From Haloferax gibbonsii ATCC 33959 (lineage in GTDB: Archaea; Halobacteriota; Halobacteria; Halobacteriales; Haloferacaceae), in the NCBI RefSeq assembly GCF_000336775.1, contig NZ_AOLJ01000024.1, forward strand, positions 28,468 through 92,467: a stretch of 64,000 nucleotides of DNA. Reading direction: 5' to 3'. A program made the translations under genes and the position numbers. Positions 1 through 7,799 of the stretch are shown here, one piece after another (position 1 is the stretch's first letter; every line of letters begins with the position of its first letter). Under the pieces are notes generated by a model. It saw only the letters and a program-made list of their open reading frames with translations. It made no database searches and was not told where the DNA came from.

Positions 1-858
1 CTCCTCGGCGACGATGTTCGTGGCCGTGCCGCCGCCCATCAGGCCGACGTTGACGCGGGTCGGTCCGTCGGAGTGCCGGGAGATACCGTAGAGGTTCTGC
101 GTGGCCGCCGCGGCCGCGAGGTTCGCGTTCTTTCCCTCCTCGGGCTTCGCGCCCGCGTGGGCCGGCGCGCCGGTGAACTCGGCGCGGAAGTGCGACACCG
201 CGAGGAAACCGCCGACGCCGCAGACGACCTCGCCGGTCGGGTGGTCGAGACCGACGTGAAGCGCGAGCAGGTAGTCAACGTCGTCGAGGTGGCCGCCCTC
301 GGCGACGGCCTTCCCGCCGGCGACCTGTTCTTCGCTCGGCTGGAAGAACACCTTGAACGTCCCCTCGAAGTCGGACTCGACGACGGCGTCGAGGACGCCG
401 ATACCGATTGTCGCGTGGGCGTCGTGGCCGCAGGCGTGCATGAAGCCCTCGTTCTCGGAGCGGAAGCCCTCGGCGGCCGGGAGGTGGTCGCCGTCCTCGG
501 ATTCGGTGATTGGGAGCGCGTCGATGTCGACGCGGAGCCCGACGGTCGGGCCCTCGCCGCGTTCGACGACCGCGACCGCGCCGGTGTAGCCGCCGACGAG
601 GCGGTCGAGAACGTCCTCGCGCGCGCCGGCCTCGCGGGCCCGCTCGAACCACGCGTCGAGTTCGGCGTCGTCGGGGACGGCCATGCGCTCGTCGGCGTCG
701 AGTATCTCCGGGCCGACGTAGAGCGCGTCGAGGTCGCGCGTCTCCAGTTCGTCGACGAGGCGGGCGGTGGTGTAGAACTCGCGCCACGCGGGTTCGGGGT
801 GGCGGTGCAGGTCGCGGCGAAGCGAGACGAGGTCGTCCATCGTCGCTCGGTGGCTCAT
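1..858 (-). CDS. M20-family amidohydrolase (partial, C terminus missing)
   Basis: Metal-dependent amidohydrolase of the M20D type (aminoacyl or indole-acetyl-amino-acid hydrolase-like), probably cytoplasmic. The 286 visible residues contain RVDIDALP at 109-116, HACGHDAH at 141-148 (metal ligands Cys143 and His145), QPSEE at 173-177 with the catalytic/metal Glu pair, and His201 in HVG. The lid domain follows before the window edge cuts it off. The start could also be the ATG at 840 (MDDLVSLRRDL), which fits many relatives. The substrate cannot be read from sequence. Confidence 0.9.
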   Translation of the reverse strand, partial: MSHRATMDDLVSLRRDLHRHPEPAWREFYTTARLVDELETRDLDALYVGPEILDADERMAVPDDAELDAWFERAREAGAREDVLDRLVGGYTGAVAVVERGEGPTVGLRVDIDALPITESEDGDHLPAAEGFRSENEGFMHACGHDAHATIGIGVLDAVVESDFEGTFKVFFQPSEEQVAGGKAVAEGGHLDDVDYLLALHVGLDHPTGEVVCGVGGFLAVSHFRAEFTGAPAHAGAKPEEGKNANLAAAAATQNLYGISRHSDGPTRVNVGLMGGGTATNIVAEE

Positions 859-954
859 GTCCGGACTCTTTTCTCCCGGCGATGATAAACGCTCCCGACG
901 GTTCGTGGCCGAGAAACTCAAGTTTGGAAGAAATAGTTGGAGGAAATTCGTGCC

Positions 955-964
955 TATTATATAT
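955..964 (+). promoter_or_regulatory. TATA box of the nhaC-like gene
   Basis: TATTATATAT is centred about 27 bases before the ATG at 987, so the transcript is probably leaderless. The flanking bases are unusually AT-rich for this window. Confidence 0.6.
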
Positions 965-986
965 CACAGTCAATCTCTGACAAACG

Positions 987-2537
987 ATGCCAGAAGAACC
1001 GGACATCGAGCTCAGTTTCCGTGGCGGGCGCCTCGTGAGCGCCCTGCCCATCGCCCTGTTCATCGCGTGGGCGATTTTCCAGAGTGGTATCCTCGGTATC
1101 GGCGATACGACCGGCCTCGTCGCGGGGATGCTGACAGGACTCATCGTGGGACTACTGTTCGTCCGGGGAGATTGGAAGGACTACGCGGACGTCGTCTTCG
1201 CCGGCATGACCCGCCGGGTCGCCGCGACGGCGGTCGTCGCGTGGCTCTGGGCGGGCATGTTCGCCGAGACCATCCAGGTCGGCGGCTTCGTCGACGGCCT
1301 CGTCTGGGCGGCCACGGTCCTGAACGTCGGCCCGGGGCTGTTCCCGGCCGTGACGTTCCTGCTCGCGGCGCTGTTGGCGACCGGTATCGGCACCGGCTAC
1401 GGCACCGCAATCGCCTTCACGAGTCTCGTCTTCCCGGCGGGGCTCCTCCTCGGTGCGAACCCCGTGTTGCTGTTCGGCGCGATTCTCTCCGGCGCGGTGT
1501 TCGGGGACAACCTCGCGCCCGTCAGTGACACCACCATCGTCTCCGCGGTCACGCAGGACGCCGATATCGGTGGCGTCGTCGCCTCGCGGGTGAAGTACGC
1601 CGTCGTCGCGGCGACGCTCGCAATCGCGGCGTACCTCGTCGCCGGCTTCGGAATCCCCGGCGTCTGGGGCGGCATGCCGCACGTCGACGTGGCCGGCGAA
1701 GTCTCCGCGTCCGTGTCGCCGTGGGGACTCGTCCACCTGCTCGACATCGCCGTGGTCATCGCGCTCGCCGTCCGCGGCCGACACATCATCGAGGCCGTCT
1801 CGTGGGGACTGCTCCTCGCGGCGGCGTTCAACGTCGCGCTCGGCGCGGCGAACTTGGTGGACGTTTCGGTCGGGAGCATGCTCCTGTTCAGCGCGCCGCA
1901 GAACGGACTCACGCAGGCGGTCGAGGCGCTCCCGCTCCTCGGGGCCGTCGTCGAGACCGTCCCCGCGGGGCAGGTCGGCGTCGGCGGGAGCGTCTACTCC
2001 GGCGCGGCCGGCTTCTTCCCGCTCATCGTCCTGACGCTGCTGCTCGTCGCGGGCGCGGAAGTCATGCGCGCCGGCGGCGGCTTCGACGCGATTCAGGAAC
2101 TCGTCATCGACCGCGTCGCCACGACGGTCCGCCGCGCGGAGACCACGATGGTCGTCGGGACGGCGCTCGTCAACGCGACGGTCACCATCAACACGGCGGC
2201 CGAAATCGCCATCGCGCCCTACGTCGCCACGCTCGGCAAGCGCTTCAACATCAACGGCTACCGCCGCGCCAACATCCTCGACGCCAACACCTCGGCGCTG
2301 GGGTACATCTTCCCGTGGGGCGGCGGCCTACTCGCGGGCTACGGGGCCATGCAGGGCCTCGTCGGCGGCGAGGCGACGCCGTGGTTCACGGCGGAGATGC
2401 TCGTGAACCCCGCGTCGGTCTTCCCCTACGTGTTCCACGGCTGGTTCCTCGTGGCGGTGTTCCTGTTCGCCGCGTGGACCGGCTACGGCCGCGAGTACGT
2501 CTCCGACCGTACGAGCGAGGAGGTGAGCCGCGTATGA
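987..2537 (+). CDS. Na+/H+ antiporter, NhaC family
   Basis: Integral membrane cation/proton antiporter of 516 residues with about 11-12 hydrophobic segments and short loops. A GDNLAPVSDTT motif near residues 172-182 is characteristic of NhaC-type carriers. A second Thr/Asn-rich segment (VNATVTINTAAEIAIAP) lies in the C-terminal half, as expected for the inverted-repeat core. In a haloarchaeon it would expel Na+ against H+; malate/lactate exchange, as in some relatives, cannot be excluded. The stop overlaps the next ATG by 4 bases, so the two genes are probably cotranscribed. Confidence 0.85.
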   Translation: MPEEPDIELSFRGGRLVSALPIALFIAWAIFQSGILGIGDTTGLVAGMLTGLIVGLLFVRGDWKDYADVVFAGMTRRVAATAVVAWLWAGMFAETIQVGGFVDGLVWAATVLNVGPGLFPAVTFLLAALLATGIGTGYGTAIAFTSLVFPAGLLLGANPVLLFGAILSGAVFGDNLAPVSDTTIVSAVTQDADIGGVVASRVKYAVVAATLAIAAYLVAGFGIPGVWGGMPHVDVAGEVSASVSPWGLVHLLDIAVVIALAVRGRHIIEAVSWGLLLAAAFNVALGAANLVDVSVGSMLLFSAPQNGLTQAVEALPLLGAVVETVPAGQVGVGGSVYSGAAGFFPLIVLTLLLVAGAEVMRAGGGFDAIQELVIDRVATTVRRAETTMVVGTALVNATVTINTAAEIAIAPYVATLGKRFNINGYRRANILDANTSALGYIFPWGGGLLAGYGAMQGLVGGEATPWFTAEMLVNPASVFPYVFHGWFLVAVFLFAAWTGYGREYVSDRTSEEVSRV

Positions 2538-2797
2538 GCCGCCTCGATAAGCTCTTGGCCGGCTGGACGTTCCGCACCGCGACGCCGACGTTCGAACCCG
2601 GCGAGGTCATCACGGCCTACGTCAGCGAGCGCAACGGCGACGGTCTCACCGTCCGCATCGGCGACTCGGTCATCCGGGTCGAAGACGGCCGAGGCGCGGC
2701 CGTCGAGGACAAGGTTCGGCTGGAGGTCACGTCGTTCGACGCGACCAATCACGTCGGTACCGGCGAGGTAGTCGAGGTCCTCGGGCCGGACGCCTGA
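2534..2797 (+). CDS. Small beta-rich TRAM-like protein (DUF7513-like)
   Basis: An 87-residue acidic protein overlapping the antiporter gene in an ATGA junction. The central part (FEPGEVITAYVSERNGDG, then alternating beta strands to EVVEVLGP) resembles an OB/TRAM-type beta barrel, a fold often used to bind RNA. I recall the family as DUF7513. No catalytic residues are visible. Cotranscription with the antiporter suggests coupling only by position. Confidence 0.7.
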   Translation: MSRLDKLLAGWTFRTATPTFEPGEVITAYVSERNGDGLTVRIGDSVIRVEDGRGAAVEDKVRLEVTSFDATNHVGTGEVVEVLGPDA

Positions 2798-2804
2798 GCG
2801 GTCG

Positions 2805-2820
2805 AAAAACAGACAAAAAA
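2805..2820 (-). terminator. T-tract terminator for the S10-like gene
   Basis: Read on the minus strand there are two T runs (T6 then T5) about 40-55 bases past the stop of the S10-like gene, between convergent genes. Oligo-T runs are the usual archaeal intrinsic terminator. Confidence 0.55.
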
Positions 2821-2859
2821 GCGCAGACCCGCGTCTTCTTTCGCGCTCCGTGACCGCCG

Positions 2860-3189
2860 TCAGCGACGGTGACCGAGCGGTTTCTTCTGTTCGACTTCGA
2901 TTTCGAGGTGGACGCTGTCGGGGAACTCCTTGAGGCCGACCTCGCGGGCGATCTGGTCCGCGCCGTGGATTTCGAGCCGACGGGTGTACACGGGGTATGA
3001 CCACGACGAGAACTGGTCGCCGGGCTGGAGCGTCCGATACTGCGGGACGCTCACCTGCTTCGGCTGGTCGGAGTGGGGGCCGCGGCACTCCGCGCCCTTC
3101 CGCTCGACGAACTGCTTGAGGTCGTCGACCACTCGGTCGAGGACCGCCTTATCACCGCTTTGAAAGGTGAGTTTTGTGACGAAGGCCAT
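2860..3189 (-). CDS. uS10/mL48-family ribosomal-protein-like
   Basis: A 109-residue protein with the S10 fold pattern: an N-terminal strand (TKLTFQSGD), a helix with VVDDLKQFVE, a central loop rich in Gln/Pro, a YTRRLEIHG strand and a C-terminal strand. It is diverged from the canonical archaeal rpsJ product, which normally sits next to EF-1alpha; no translation operon is present here. It is probably a lineage-specific S10 paralogue. Ribosome association is inference. Confidence 0.7.
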   Translation of the reverse strand: MAFVTKLTFQSGDKAVLDRVVDDLKQFVERKGAECRGPHSDQPKQVSVPQYRTLQPGDQFSSWSYPVYTRRLEIHGADQIAREVGLKEFPDSVHLEIEVEQKKPLGHRR

Positions 3190-3318
3190 AGCTGGGTACT
3201 ACTCCTTGTTGCACGCTCCGACGGTAAAAGCGCATCTACACGAACCGGGGACTCCGGGCTTCCGCCACCCGAATCCCGAACGAACGACCGTGCGAACGCG
3301 CTACAATCTCCGATACCC

Positions 3319-3326
3319 TCTTAAAG
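3319..3326 (+). promoter_or_regulatory. TATA box of the Nudix gene
   Basis: TCTTAAAG is centred about 26 bases before the ATG at 3349, indicating a leaderless transcript and supporting 3349 over the upstream GTG at 3328. Confidence 0.55.
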
Positions 3327-3348
3327 GGTGGCACGTTTATTTCGGGTA

Positions 3349-3804
3349 ATGGCAGTCGAAGCGGTTAGCGCTGGAGCCATTCTCTTCCGCGACACCCGCG
3401 GCCGGAGGGAGTACTTACTCCTGAAGAGCCGTCCCGGGGACTGGGAGTTCCCGAAGGGCGGGGTCGAAGGGGACGAGGAGCTTCAGCAAACGGCAATCAG
3501 GGAGGTCAAAGAGGAGGCGGGAATCCAAGATTTCCGTCTCATCGACGGCTTCCGCGAGGACTACAGCTACGTCTTCGAGGCGAACGGTACGACGATTCAC
3601 AAGACGGTTCACCTCTTCATCGCGCGCTCGTTCGAGGCGTCCGCGGAGCTCTCGACAGAGCACCGCGACCTCCAGTGGCGCGACTACGAGCAGGCCATCA
3701 ACACCATCACGCAGGACGGCCCCCGCGAGATATTCGAGCGCGCACACGAGTTCCTCGACGAACTCGCCGAGCGGAACGAGGGCGAACACAAGTACCTGAA
3801 GTAG
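3349..3804 (+). CDS. Nudix hydrolase (Ap4A hydrolase-like)
   Basis: Hydrolyses a nucleoside diphosphate linked to another group. The 151-residue protein has a complete Nudix box, GX5EX7REVXEEAGI, starting GGVEGDEEL near residue 38, preceded by GDWEFPKGG, which is typical of diadenosine-tetraphosphate hydrolases. The start at 3349 is set by the leaderless promoter. It stands alone; substrate assignment is by family resemblance only. Confidence 0.85.
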   Translation: MAVEAVSAGAILFRDTRGRREYLLLKSRPGDWEFPKGGVEGDEELQQTAIREVKEEAGIQDFRLIDGFREDYSYVFEANGTTIHKTVHLFIARSFEASAELSTEHRDLQWRDYEQAINTITQDGPREIFERAHEFLDELAERNEGEHKYLK

Positions 3805-3966
3805 CGTCGGTCGGTTCGACCGACGCCCGAGACGCGACGAGAGCGAGCGACAGCGCCGCGAGTCGGCGCGGGGGCAACACCCGCGGCGTCGTCTGCGTCG
3901 TCGTCGGGTCGCACCCCGAAGCCACCCGACCGAAACGCCTTCGGCTTCCCGCCGCAACTCCCGGTC

Positions 3967-4947
3967 GTGAGCGACGCCGCCGACCGCGACCCCGAGTTCG
4001 CCTTCGAGCTGCGGGTCTGCCGCTGGGCCGAGCGCGCGTGGCACCCCGACGGCCCGCGCCCCGCGTTCGTCGCCCGACAGCTCGGCACCCGAGAGCGCCG
4101 CTGGGACACCGTCGTCGTGGAGGTCGACCCCGAGGCGTTCGCCGCCCGGCGCGCCCTCTCGACCGACGGCTTCGACTCCGACCTCTTGCGCGTCGTCCGC
4201 CACGCGCCCGCCGAGTGGGCGTGGTACCGAGACGCCATTCCCGAACCGGATTTCCCGTGGCGACACGTCGTGCCGGCGGTCCACCGCGCCGCGGGGCTCG
4301 GACTGGTCGAGAAGCGCCGCGGCTCGCGGAACCGCGTCGAGTACCGCCGGACCGCCCCGTACCCCGACTGGGTCGAGCGCGTCGTCGCCATCGAGAACAA
4401 GCCGGACCTCGACGCCAGCGCCGCCCGCGCGCTCGCTGACCAACTCGAACACGACGTGTCGCGGGCGCTCGCCGACGAGGTCTGGGTCGCCACCGAGGTG
4501 ACGGGCCGGCGGGTCGAACCCGCTCTGTTGGAGGACCTGCCGGTCGAAGTCGGCATCCTCGGCGTCGACGGCGACTCGGCGGAGGTGCTGTGGCATCCGA
4601 GTTCGCTCTCGCCCGACCCCGACGACGCCCGGCGGCGACTCGTCCTCGCCGAGCGGGCCTACGACCGCGGCTGGCGGAACTACGTGGACACGATGCGCCC
4701 CGACTGCCGGCACTTCGAACTCGACCGGCGCGGGCGGGCGCTCGTCCCGCGGTGCGCCGCGAAAGACTGCTATCAGAGCCAGCGCGAGTGCGCCCACTCG
4801 TGTCCGTCGTTCGAGCCGGAGCCCCCGGCGTGGCGGATGAAGGGCTGGCCCATCGAGGGCGGCCCCGGCAAGGGCGTGCGCCGGATTCTGGACGCGCGGC
4901 GCGAGCGCGCCAGAGACCGTGCCGAACGCGATAGTGAGAACGCCTAA
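3967..4947 (+). CDS. DUF5787-like protein; possible Fe-S PD-(D/E)XK nuclease
   Basis: A 326-residue haloarchaeal protein starting at GTG. I recall the family as DUF5787, without assigned function. Asp47 in a strand (RWDTVVVEV), then Glu143-Asn-Lys145 in VVAIENKPDLD, followed by a Gln-containing helix (ADQLEHDV), is the layout of a PD-(D/E)XK nuclease core. Cys18 near the N terminus and a C-terminal cluster (Cys247, 263, 268, 275, 279) resemble the split cysteine arrangement that holds a 4Fe-4S cluster in Cas4, AddB and Dna2 nucleases. The residues are seen; the nuclease role is inference. No cas genes are nearby. Confidence 0.7.
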   Translation: MSDAADRDPEFAFELRVCRWAERAWHPDGPRPAFVARQLGTRERRWDTVVVEVDPEAFAARRALSTDGFDSDLLRVVRHAPAEWAWYRDAIPEPDFPWRHVVPAVHRAAGLGLVEKRRGSRNRVEYRRTAPYPDWVERVVAIENKPDLDASAARALADQLEHDVSRALADEVWVATEVTGRRVEPALLEDLPVEVGILGVDGDSAEVLWHPSSLSPDPDDARRRLVLAERAYDRGWRNYVDTMRPDCRHFELDRRGRALVPRCAAKDCYQSQRECAHSCPSFEPEPPAWRMKGWPIEGGPGKGVRRILDARRERARDRAERDSENA

Positions 4948-4972
4948 ATTCGCGCCCCTCTGACCGGGCAGT

Positions 4973-5572
4973 ATGGAGCGATTCCAGAACACGAGCCTGC
5001 CGGACTGGGACTGGTGGGGAAAGCTCTGGCCGACGCCGGGCGAGACGCTTCGGGAACTCGGACTGTCGACCGGCGACACCGTCGTCGAAATCGGCTGCGG
5101 AAACGGCTACTTCGCGCTCCCAGCGGCGCGAATCGTCGCGCCGGCCCCAGTGTACGCGGTTGACCTCGACGACCGACTGCTCGCGGAACTCGAACACCTC
5201 GCCGACCAGCAGCGCATCGACAACGTGGCGACGGTTCGCGGCGACGCCCGCGAGCTATCGGCGCACGTGTCCGACCCCGTCGACGTGGCGCTCTTCGCGA
5301 ACGCGTTCCACGGGGTCGACGACCGCGACGAGTTCCTGACGGAAGTCGAGTCGGTCCTCGCCGACGACGGCCGGTTCGTCGTCGTCAACTGGCGACCGCT
5401 CCCCCGGTCGGAGACGACCGTGGCCGGCGAGCCCCGCGGCCCGCCGACCGAGCTACGGCTCGGTCCCGAAGAGACCGCCGCGATAGTCGAGGACGCGACC
5501 GGCCTCGCGGTGACGGCGGAAATCGACATCCCGCCGTACCACTACGCGCTGGTGTTCGAGCGGCGAGCGTAG
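4973..5572 (+). CDS. Class I SAM-dependent methyltransferase
   Basis: A 199-residue Rossmann methyltransferase. Motif I is VVEIGCGNGYFALP near residues 40-53, followed by an acidic strand end (AVDLD) and a motif IV-like VDVALFANAFHGVDD. It has no extra domain for substrate binding, so the acceptor is unknown. It lies 25 bases after the DUF5787-like gene on the same strand and may be cotranscribed. Confidence 0.85.
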   Translation: MERFQNTSLPDWDWWGKLWPTPGETLRELGLSTGDTVVEIGCGNGYFALPAARIVAPAPVYAVDLDDRLLAELEHLADQQRIDNVATVRGDARELSAHVSDPVDVALFANAFHGVDDRDEFLTEVESVLADDGRFVVVNWRPLPRSETTVAGEPRGPPTELRLGPEETAAIVEDATGLAVTAEIDIPPYHYALVFERRA

Positions 5573-5590
5573 CGACCGTGGAACGGGGGA

Positions 5591-6091
5591 TTAGACGACT
5601 TCCACGTCGACCTCGTCGCGCTCGACGGCGAGGCGGAACGTGGGGACGGTTCGGTAGACGACCTCGATGACGCCCTTGCGGCGGAGGCTCTGGAGCGCCC
5701 GGCGCACGTCGTCCACGTCGGGGTCGATGTCGAACTCCTCTCGGAGCTTGTTGAGGACGCTGACGACGCTCTCGGAGCGCTCGTCGGGGCCGGCGACGAC
5801 CTCGAAGACGCGGGCTTCGAGCGAGGGGACGCGGATGACGCTCGGTACGGACTCGGCCTCGTCGTCGCCCTCGACGCCGGGTTCGACGCCGACGAGTTCG
5901 GCGGCCTCGGCCGTCGCGCGGATGAGGCTGTTGTCGTCGCGGTAGTAGTAGTCTTTGAGCTCGGACTCGAGGTAGCGGTGGACTTCGCTCCCGCTTTCGA
6001 GGTCCCAGCGGTTCTGTAACTCCTTGTTCTTCGTCGGCTGGAGCCGGACGATGTCGGCGAGGCGTTCTTTCGCCTCGTCGGAGAGCGTCAT
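5591..6091 (-). CDS. Winged-helix-type protein, DUF5797-like
   Basis: A 166-residue acidic protein with an N-terminal helical segment (EAKERLADIVRLQPTKNKELQNRW) resembling an HTH, and a C-terminal segment (DVDDVRRALQSLRRKGVIEVVYRT) that looks like a winged helix. I recall it as DUF5797, a haloarchaeal family of unknown function. A DNA-binding or regulatory role is plausible but unproven. Confidence 0.7.
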   Translation of the reverse strand: MTLSDEAKERLADIVRLQPTKNKELQNRWDLESGSEVHRYLESELKDYYYRDDNSLIRATAEAAELVGVEPGVEGDDEAESVPSVIRVPSLEARVFEVVAGPDERSESVVSVLNKLREEFDIDPDVDDVRRALQSLRRKGVIEVVYRTVPTFRLAVERDEVDVEVV

Positions 6092-6154
6092 ATCGGTGGA
6101 TTCGACGGAGGGGGTATAACGTTGTTCTGGATTCTTCAGCGCGACCGCGGAACG

Positions 6155-6165
6155 TTAATTATTAT
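6155..6165 (+). promoter_or_regulatory. TATA box of the enoyl-CoA hydratase gene
   Basis: TTAATTATTAT is centred about 30 bases before the ATG at 6191; a near-leaderless transcript is expected. Confidence 0.5.
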
Positions 6166-6190
6166 CCCTGTCCCTTGCGTCGGCTCGACC

Positions 6191-6964
6191 ATGAGCTGGG
6201 ACACCCTCCGACTCGACTGGGACGGCGACGTGGCGACCATCACCATCGACCGCCCCGAGCAGATGAACGCGCTCAACGCGGACACGCTCGACGCGCTCGA
6301 AGACGCGCTCGACGAGGCCGAAGACGGCGGCGCGCGGGTGGTCGTCCTCACCGGCGCGGGCGAGAAGGCGTTCATCGCGGGCGCGGACATCGGCTACATG
6401 AAGGACATCGGGTCGCCCGCCGCGCAGGCGTACGCCGAGCAGGGTCACCGCATCGCGACGCGCTTGGAGGAGTTCCCCGCGCCGACCATCGCGGCCATCA
6501 ACGGCTACGCCTTCGGCGGCGGCATGGAGTTCGCGCTGGCGTGCGACCTCCGGGTCGCCTCCGAGCGCGCGCTGCTCGGTCAGACCGAAATCGACCTCGG
6601 CATCATGCCCGGGTGGGGCGGGAGCGTCCGCCTGCCGGCGCTCGTCGGCGACGAAGTCGCCCGTCGACTCATCTTCTTCGGCGAGCGCATCGACGCCAGC
6701 GACGCCCACGAGTACGGCATCGTCGGCGAGGTCGTGGCCCACGACCAACTCGACTCGCACGTCGAGGACCTCGCCGCGGACCTCGCGTCGAAGCCGCGAC
6801 ACGCCCTCGCGGGCGCGAAAGCCGCCATCAACATGTCCCACGACGCCCCGCGGGACGCCGCGCTCGACTTCGAGGCCCGCGTCTGGAGCGGCCTGTTCGG
6901 CACCCACGACCAGCGCGAAGGGATGGACGCCTTCCTCGACAAGCGCGACCCCGACTTCGAGTAG
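6191..6964 (+). CDS. Enoyl-CoA hydratase/isomerase family protein
   Basis: Crotonase-fold enzyme of 257 residues that would hydrate trans-2-enoyl-CoA in fatty-acid or branched-chain acyl-CoA breakdown. The oxyanion-hole segment GAGEKAFIAGADIG lies at 56-68. Both catalytic Glu positions of true hydratases are present: Glu113 in GGGMEFALACD and Glu133 in QTEIDLG. The start at 6191 is supported by promoter spacing; an in-frame extension to 6122 would cover the promoter. The acyl-CoA ligases and dehydrogenase 10 kb away are natural partners. Confidence 0.9.
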   Translation: MSWDTLRLDWDGDVATITIDRPEQMNALNADTLDALEDALDEAEDGGARVVVLTGAGEKAFIAGADIGYMKDIGSPAAQAYAEQGHRIATRLEEFPAPTIAAINGYAFGGGMEFALACDLRVASERALLGQTEIDLGIMPGWGGSVRLPALVGDEVARRLIFFGERIDASDAHEYGIVGEVVAHDQLDSHVEDLAADLASKPRHALAGAKAAINMSHDAPRDAALDFEARVWSGLFGTHDQREGMDAFLDKRDPDFE

Positions 6965-7032
6965 GAAACCGACGGGAAGCCCCGTTTCGACGGCGCAATC
7001 GGTCAATTAGCTTCGTCCGTACTCAGTGATAC

Positions 7033-7046
7033 CCGTGCTAGCACGG
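7033..7046. promoter_or_regulatory. 14-base perfect palindrome (possible operator)
   Basis: CCGTGCTAGCACGG reads the same on both strands and lies 42 bases before the GTG start of the next gene. It could be a regulator-binding site or a small hairpin. No regulator is identified. Confidence 0.4.
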
Positions 7047-7087
7047 CTCCTACAACTGCTAAGGCGCTGCATGTATAATGAATAATC

Positions 7088-7345
7088 GTGCAAGATTCCA
7101 TCACGCTCGGCCGCGTCGAATCCCTCCTCGAAGACCTCTCGTACCCGGTCTCGCGCCGGGACGCCGCGGCCTCCCTCGACGGTGTGACGGTGCTCATGGC
7201 CGACGGGAACGCCGACCTCGGCGAGTTGGTCGGGAACTGCCTCACGGCCGAGTTCGCCGACGCGAAGGACCTGTACTACGAACTGAACAACGCGATGCCG
7301 ATCGAGGCGCTCGGCGAGCCGGGGCAGTCCGACGGCGACGCCTGA
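7088..7345 (+). CDS. Small haloarchaeal protein, DUF5789-like
   Basis: An 85-residue acidic protein starting at GTG; an in-frame stop at 7079-7081 excludes a longer start. Layout: SLLEDLSYPVSRRDAAASL (helical), a short beta segment GVTVLMADG, then a helix and a hydrophobic C-terminal stretch (NNAMPIEALGEPGQSD). This resembles the DUF5789/DUF2795 group, small proteins of unknown function. Confidence in the family name is moderate. Confidence 0.65.
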   Translation: MQDSITLGRVESLLEDLSYPVSRRDAAASLDGVTVLMADGNADLGELVGNCLTAEFADAKDLYYELNNAMPIEALGEPGQSDGDA

Positions 7346-7365
7346 GCCGCCCGTTCGACACCGGC

Positions 7366-7371
7366 TTTTTT
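7366..7371 (+). terminator. T6 terminator
   Basis: A run of six T about 20 bases past the stop at 7345 and ahead of the tfs promoter; an archaeal-style intrinsic terminator. Confidence 0.5.
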
Positions 7372-7405
7372 AGCGCTCACCCCGCGAGCGGGGCGCAATC
7401 CTGAC

Positions 7406-7412
7406 GCTTAAG
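7406..7412 (+). promoter_or_regulatory. TATA box of tfs
   Basis: GCTTAAG is centred about 30 bases ahead of the ATG at 7439, the typical haloarchaeal promoter form. Confidence 0.5.
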
Positions 7413-7438
7413 TCCCTCAAGCGGTAGGACGTACTATC

Positions 7439-7759
7439 ATGGAGTTTTGCGACGACTGCGGGTCCCTGATGACGCCGCAAGACGGCGTCTGGGTCTGTCC
7501 GAACGGCCACGAGAAAGCGCGCGACAGCGAAAAGGAAAAATCGATGGTCACGACCGAGGGCCAAGAGTCCAGCGAGGTCGTCGACATGTCCGACGTGGAC
7601 AACGCCGACATCGGCCCGACGACGAAGACCATCTGCCCGAAGTGCGGCCACGACGTGGCGCGCTACGAGATGAAGCAGATCCGCTCGGCCGACGAGTCCG
7701 AGACGCGTTTCTTCACCTGCGTCGAGTGCGACCACAAGTGGCGCGAAGACGACCACTGA
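7439..7759 (+). CDS. tfs: Transcription elongation factor S (TFS)
   Basis: Archaeal TFIIS/RPB9-like factor that stimulates transcript cleavage by backtracked RNA polymerase. It has 106 residues and two zinc ribbons: N-terminal CDDCG with a second Cys/His pair (CPNGH), and a C-terminal ribbon CPKCGHDVARYEMKQIRS...CVECDHKW. The Asp-Glu pair in RSADESETRF, the cleavage-stimulating acidic hairpin tip, is present, so it should be active in cleavage. Monocistronic, between a terminator and a T-tract. Confidence 0.93.
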   Translation: MEFCDDCGSLMTPQDGVWVCPNGHEKARDSEKEKSMVTTEGQESSEVVDMSDVDNADIGPTTKTICPKCGHDVARYEMKQIRSADESETRFFTCVECDHKWREDDH

Positions 7760-7769
7760 GCGACTCGCC

Positions 7770-7774
7770 TTTTT
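7770..7774 (+). terminator. T5 terminator after tfs
   Basis: TTTTT lies about 11 bases past the tfs stop; the next gene starts at 7800. Confidence 0.4.
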
Positions 7775-7799
7775 CAGCCCTCCGTCCGTAACGCGGGGT

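Noticed and set aside
6122..6190. Longer start for the enoyl-CoA hydratase
   Set aside because: The added residues overlap the TATA box, and the family N terminus begins near MSWDTLRLDWDG.
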